Source: Firmicutes bacterium UBA5227
Lineage (GTDB): Bacteria > Bacillota > Clostridia > Tissierellales > Sedimentibacteraceae
Reading direction: 5' to 3'
Assembly: GCA_002409285.1 (NCBI GenBank)
Contig: DHUT01000104.1
Coordinates: 1 to 14,988 of the forward strand
Length of the DNA: 14,988 nt
In this document: positions 13,010 to 14,988 of the stretch, piece by piece
How the letters are laid out: each line of letters begins with the position of its first letter
How positions within the stretch are numbered: position 1 is the stretch's first letter
Position numbers and translations under genes: made by a program
Notes under the pieces: generated by a model
Databases searched by the model: none
Told to the model about the DNA's origin: nothing
Seen by the model: only the letters and a program-made list of their open reading frames with translations

Positions 13010-13090
13010 AATTTCCTCCTTGCAAGTAAATATCATCCTTTTCATGGTAAAACAGCGATACAGTTATTATTAACAGTTTATTTTCTTGAC

Positions 13091-13119
13091 AGTATATTAT
13101 TCTAAATATTTTATGTCAA
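13091..13119 (-). promoter_or_regulatory. Sigma-A promoter of ddh
   Basis: Minus strand: TTGACA (13119-13114), 17-nt spacer, TATACT (13096-13091), the same hexamers and spacing as at the dapA promoter. An inverted repeat CTTGACA/TGTCAAG (13085-13091 with 13114-13120) brackets the promoter core. The leader of about 75 nt to the ATG at 13009 shows no riboswitch consensus. Confidence 0.8.
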
Positions 13120-13146
13120 GACTATATATTGTTTTATTTATAAATT

Positions 13147-13175
13147 TTTACAAGTTTTTAATGCATTTTTAAGAT
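13147..13175 (+). promoter_or_regulatory. Candidate promoter of the ClpE-type gene
   Basis: TTTACA (13147-13152), 17-nt spacer, TAAGAT (13170-13175). This is the best plus-strand match in the very AT-rich divergent region, but AT-richness makes chance matches likely. It would give a leader of about 240 nt that includes the REP-like repeats. I see no clear CtsR operator of the GGTCAAA direct-repeat type. Confidence 0.35.
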
Positions 13176-13186
13176 TATTATATTAT

Positions 13187-13209
13187 AATCGTTTAATAGA
13201 ATCGTTTAA
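13187..13209. repeat. 10-bp direct repeat AATCGTTTAA in the ddh-clpE divergent region
   Basis: AATCGTTTAA occurs at 13187-13196 and again at 13200-13209, a 13-bp period. It lies just downstream of the candidate clpE promoter. It could be a regulator site for the Clp gene, but in DNA this AT-rich it may be chance. Confidence 0.3.
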
Positions 13210-13275
13210 ATTATCATTAACCAGAAATTTTCTTATATAGTTTAAATAGATAAACGGAATAGAGTCACCTTAAGA

Positions 13276-13364
13276 TAGGAAAGGGACACACCTCTAAATA
13301 GGAAAGGGGACACACCTCAATTGAAAGATAGTCTTTGGGGTAAAGTCAATAGAGGAATGTCCCC
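13276..13364. repeat. REP-like repeat cluster in the clpE leader
   Basis: Two direct copies of TAGGAAAGG(G)GACACACCTC lie at 13276-13294 and 13299-13318, matching 408-426 at the other end of the window. A degenerate inverted copy GAGGAATGTCCCC lies at 13352-13364 and pairs with 13306-13318 (11 of 13 positions). A further fragment GGGAATGTCC lies around 13387-13396. The cluster occupies the untranslated leader just ahead of the ClpE-type start codon and would fold into a stem-loop in its mRNA. Confidence 0.75.
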
Positions 13365-13417
13365 AACTATAGGCTTTTGTCAATTAGGGAATGTCCAAAG
13401 AAAGGGAGTTGAAGAAT

Positions 13418-14988
13418 ATGTTGTGCTCTATATGTAAAAAAAATGTGGCGGTAATATATGTAAATAAAATTATTGAAGGCAAAATGCAGACTGCAGGTTT
13501 GTGCATTCCTTGTGCTAAAAAACAGGGTATAGCACCTATGGATCAGATAATGAGGCAAAGCGGCATGAAGCCTGAGGACTTTGAGAATATAAACAACCAA
13601 CTGACCGAAATTATAGGAGATATGGATTTAGAAAAATTATCTCAGGAGCCTAATGAAAACAGTGATGGTATTAATTCCTTGATGAATTTAATGAATAATG
13701 CCTTCACAGGAAACACAAGCTCAAACAGCAGTGAGTTTATTCCTTCGGAGGATGAACAGGATGTTGACTATACAAGTTCAAGTTCCGGAACAGGACCTAA
13801 AATAAAGGAAAAAGTAAAGCGAAGAAAACTGAAATATCTTGATACCTATGGATTAAATTTGACAGAGCAGGCACGTTTTGGCGAATTAGACAGAATAATA
13901 GGAAGAGAGAGAGAAATTGACAGAGTTGTTCAAATATTAAACAGACGCTCTAAAAACAATCCTGTTTTAATCGGTGAACCGGGTGTAGGCAAGACTGCCA
14001 TAGCAGAAGGATTGGCAGTAAGAATTGCTGAAAAAAAGGTGCCCGTAAAACTTTTCAACACTGAAATATACCTCCTTGACTTAACTGCGGTTGTGGCAGG
14101 TACACAGTTTCGGGGGCAATTTGAAGCAAGAATGAAGGCAATTATCGATGAAGCCAAAAAAGCAGGCAATATTGTAATTGTAATTGATGAGCTTCATAAT
14201 ATTGTAGGTGCCGGAGAAGCTGAAGGGGGAGCCATGAATGCTGCCAACATACTTAAGCCTGCACTTGCCAAAGGTGAAGTTCAAATTATAGGTGCCACTA
14301 CATTGGATGAGTACAGAAAGCATATTGAAAAGGATACTGCCCTTGAAAGAAGATTCCAGCCTGTAATGGTGGATGAACCTTCCATAGAGGATTCCATCGA
14401 AATTATAAAAGGAATCAGAGATTATTATGAGCAATATCACAATGTGAAGATAACCGATGAAATTGTGAAACAGGCAGTTATAATGTCTGAAAGATATATT
14501 ACAGATCGTTTCCTTCCTGATAAAGCAATTGATGTTATAGATGAAGCGGGCTCAAGAGCAAATTTAAAAAACAAAGGATTGGTTGAGTTAGAAGCTTTAA
14601 AGTCAGAGCTTAACAGAATCAGAGATGAAAAGGAAGAAGCTGCGGAAAATGATGATTATGAAAAAGCAGCAGAGCTTAAGGTAACTGAAATTAGAATTGA
14701 ATCAAAATTAAAAGAGCTATCCAAGGAATATGAAAATATACTATTGACTGAAGAAGATATTGCATATGTTATTGAAGCTTGGACTAAAATTCCGGTACAG
14801 AAAATAAGCGAAGATGAAGCTGATAAATTAATACATTTAGAGGAAAGACTGCACAGAAGAGTTGTGGGACAACATCCTGCTGTTACAAGTCTTGCTAAAG
14901 CCATAAGAAGAAATCGTTCAGGGTTTAAGAAAAAGAAAAAACCATCTTCATTTATATTTGTAGGACCTACGGGTGTGGGAAAAACTGA
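13418..14988 (+). CDS. clpE: ClpE-type Clp ATPase with N-terminal zinc finger (3' end outside window)
   Basis: AAA+ unfoldase, probably feeding ClpP for removal of misfolded proteins. The frame is open to the right edge, and 523 codons are visible. Cys3, Cys6, Cys29 and Cys32 form a treble-clef-like zinc finger as in ClpE, in place of the Clp N-domain of ClpC. A low-complexity Ser/Glu/Asn-rich linker follows (about 70-130). The first AAA+ module has Walker A GEPGVGKT (186-193), Walker B VIVIDE (253-258) and arginine finger ALERRF (309-313). A UVR-like coiled segment lies at about 403-435. The second Walker A GPTGVGKT (516-523) is cut at the window edge. The ATG at 13418 follows AGGGAG at 9-nt spacing. 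It is divergent from ddh and functionally unrelated to the neighbours. Confidence 0.92.
   Translation, partial: MLCSICKKNVAVIYVNKIIEGKMQTAGLCIPCAKKQGIAPMDQIMRQSGMKPEDFENINNQLTEIIGDMDLEKLSQEPNENSDGINSLMNLMNNAFTGNTSSNSSEFIPSEDEQDVDYTSSSSGTGPKIKEKVKRRKLKYLDTYGLNLTEQARFGELDRIIGREREIDRVVQILNRRSKNNPVLIGEPGVGKTAIAEGLAVRIAEKKVPVKLFNTEIYLLDLTAVVAGTQFRGQFEARMKAIIDEAKKAGNIVIVIDELHNIVGAGEAEGGAMNAANILKPALAKGEVQIIGATTLDEYRKHIEKDTALERRFQPVMVDEPSIEDSIEIIKGIRDYYEQYHNVKITDEIVKQAVIMSERYITDRFLPDKAIDVIDEAGSRANLKNKGLVELEALKSELNRIRDEKEEAAENDDYEKAAELKVTEIRIESKLKELSKEYENILLTEEDIAYVIEAWTKIPVQKISEDEADKLIHLEERLHRRVVGQHPAVTSLAKAIRRNRSGFKKKKKPSSFIFVGPTGVGKT

Noticed and set aside
14081..14440. Minus-strand frames opposite the clpE gene (also 13367-13600 and 13930-14169)
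   Set aside because: They run antisense to the conserved zinc finger and AAA+ motifs of the Clp ATPase, which is clearly the real gene.
1..14988. tRNA, rRNA, CRISPR array, prophage or complete insertion sequence
   Set aside because: Read on both strands, I saw no tRNA/rRNA consensus, no regularly spaced repeats and no transposase or phage genes.

Overview
The window looks like a chromosomal segment of a low-GC Gram-positive anaerobe, probably an amino-acid-fermenting member of the Clostridia. This rests on AT-rich intergenic DNA, strong AGGAGG-type ribosome binding sites, TTGACA-N17-TATACT promoters, an L-box (lysine) riboswitch and a ClpE-type ATPase with an N-terminal zinc finger. The genus cannot be fixed from sequence reading alone. 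Nearly everything lies on the minus strand; only the partial genes at the two edges are on the plus strand.

Layout from left to right. (1) 3-383 (+): C-terminal part of a UPF0316/DUF2179 membrane protein, followed by a perfect 30-bp palindrome of a REP-like repeat family. (2) 464-3947 (-): the lysine/diaminopimelate operon dapA-dapB-aspartokinase. It starts at a consensus promoter and passes through a lysine riboswitch with an intrinsic terminator. A roughly 160-bp symmetrical MITE-like element sits exactly between that terminator and dapA. The aspartokinase also has its own consensus promoter, outside riboswitch control. (3) 3983-11922 (-): a nine-gene, apparently catabolic cluster. In transcription order it encodes an aspartokinase-like protein with a shortened C-terminus, a DAO-type FAD subunit, a Na+/solute symporter, an FCD-domain regulator preceded by a 44-bp inverted repeat, a BFD-type [2Fe-2S] protein, a second DapA-family enzyme, an HcnA-type [2Fe-2S] protein, an HcnB-type FAD subunit and a two-cluster ferredoxin-like protein. 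(4) 11921-13119 (-): a single-gene unit for meso-diaminopimelate dehydrogenase (ddh), with its own promoter and a 20-bp-stem terminator. (5) 13147-14988 (+): a leader with REP-like repeats and the first 523 codons of a ClpE-type Clp ATPase.

How the genes fit together. Region 2 plus ddh suggests lysine/DAP synthesis by the dehydrogenase shortcut: aspartokinase, then DapA and DapB, then Ddh directly to meso-DAP. Asd is not in the window. Lysine would act on transcription through the riboswitch and probably on aspartokinase through its ACT domains. Region 3 resembles the multisubunit HcnABC/D-hydroxyproline or proline dehydrogenase systems: the symporter imports a substrate, the FAD/Fe-S complex oxidises an amino or imino acid, and the DapA-family enzyme acts on the product. 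The aspartokinase-like gene, coupled by a 1-nt overlap to the catalytic dehydrogenase subunit, is the unexplained member and the best lead for an undescribed pathway. The substrate cannot be read from the sequence.
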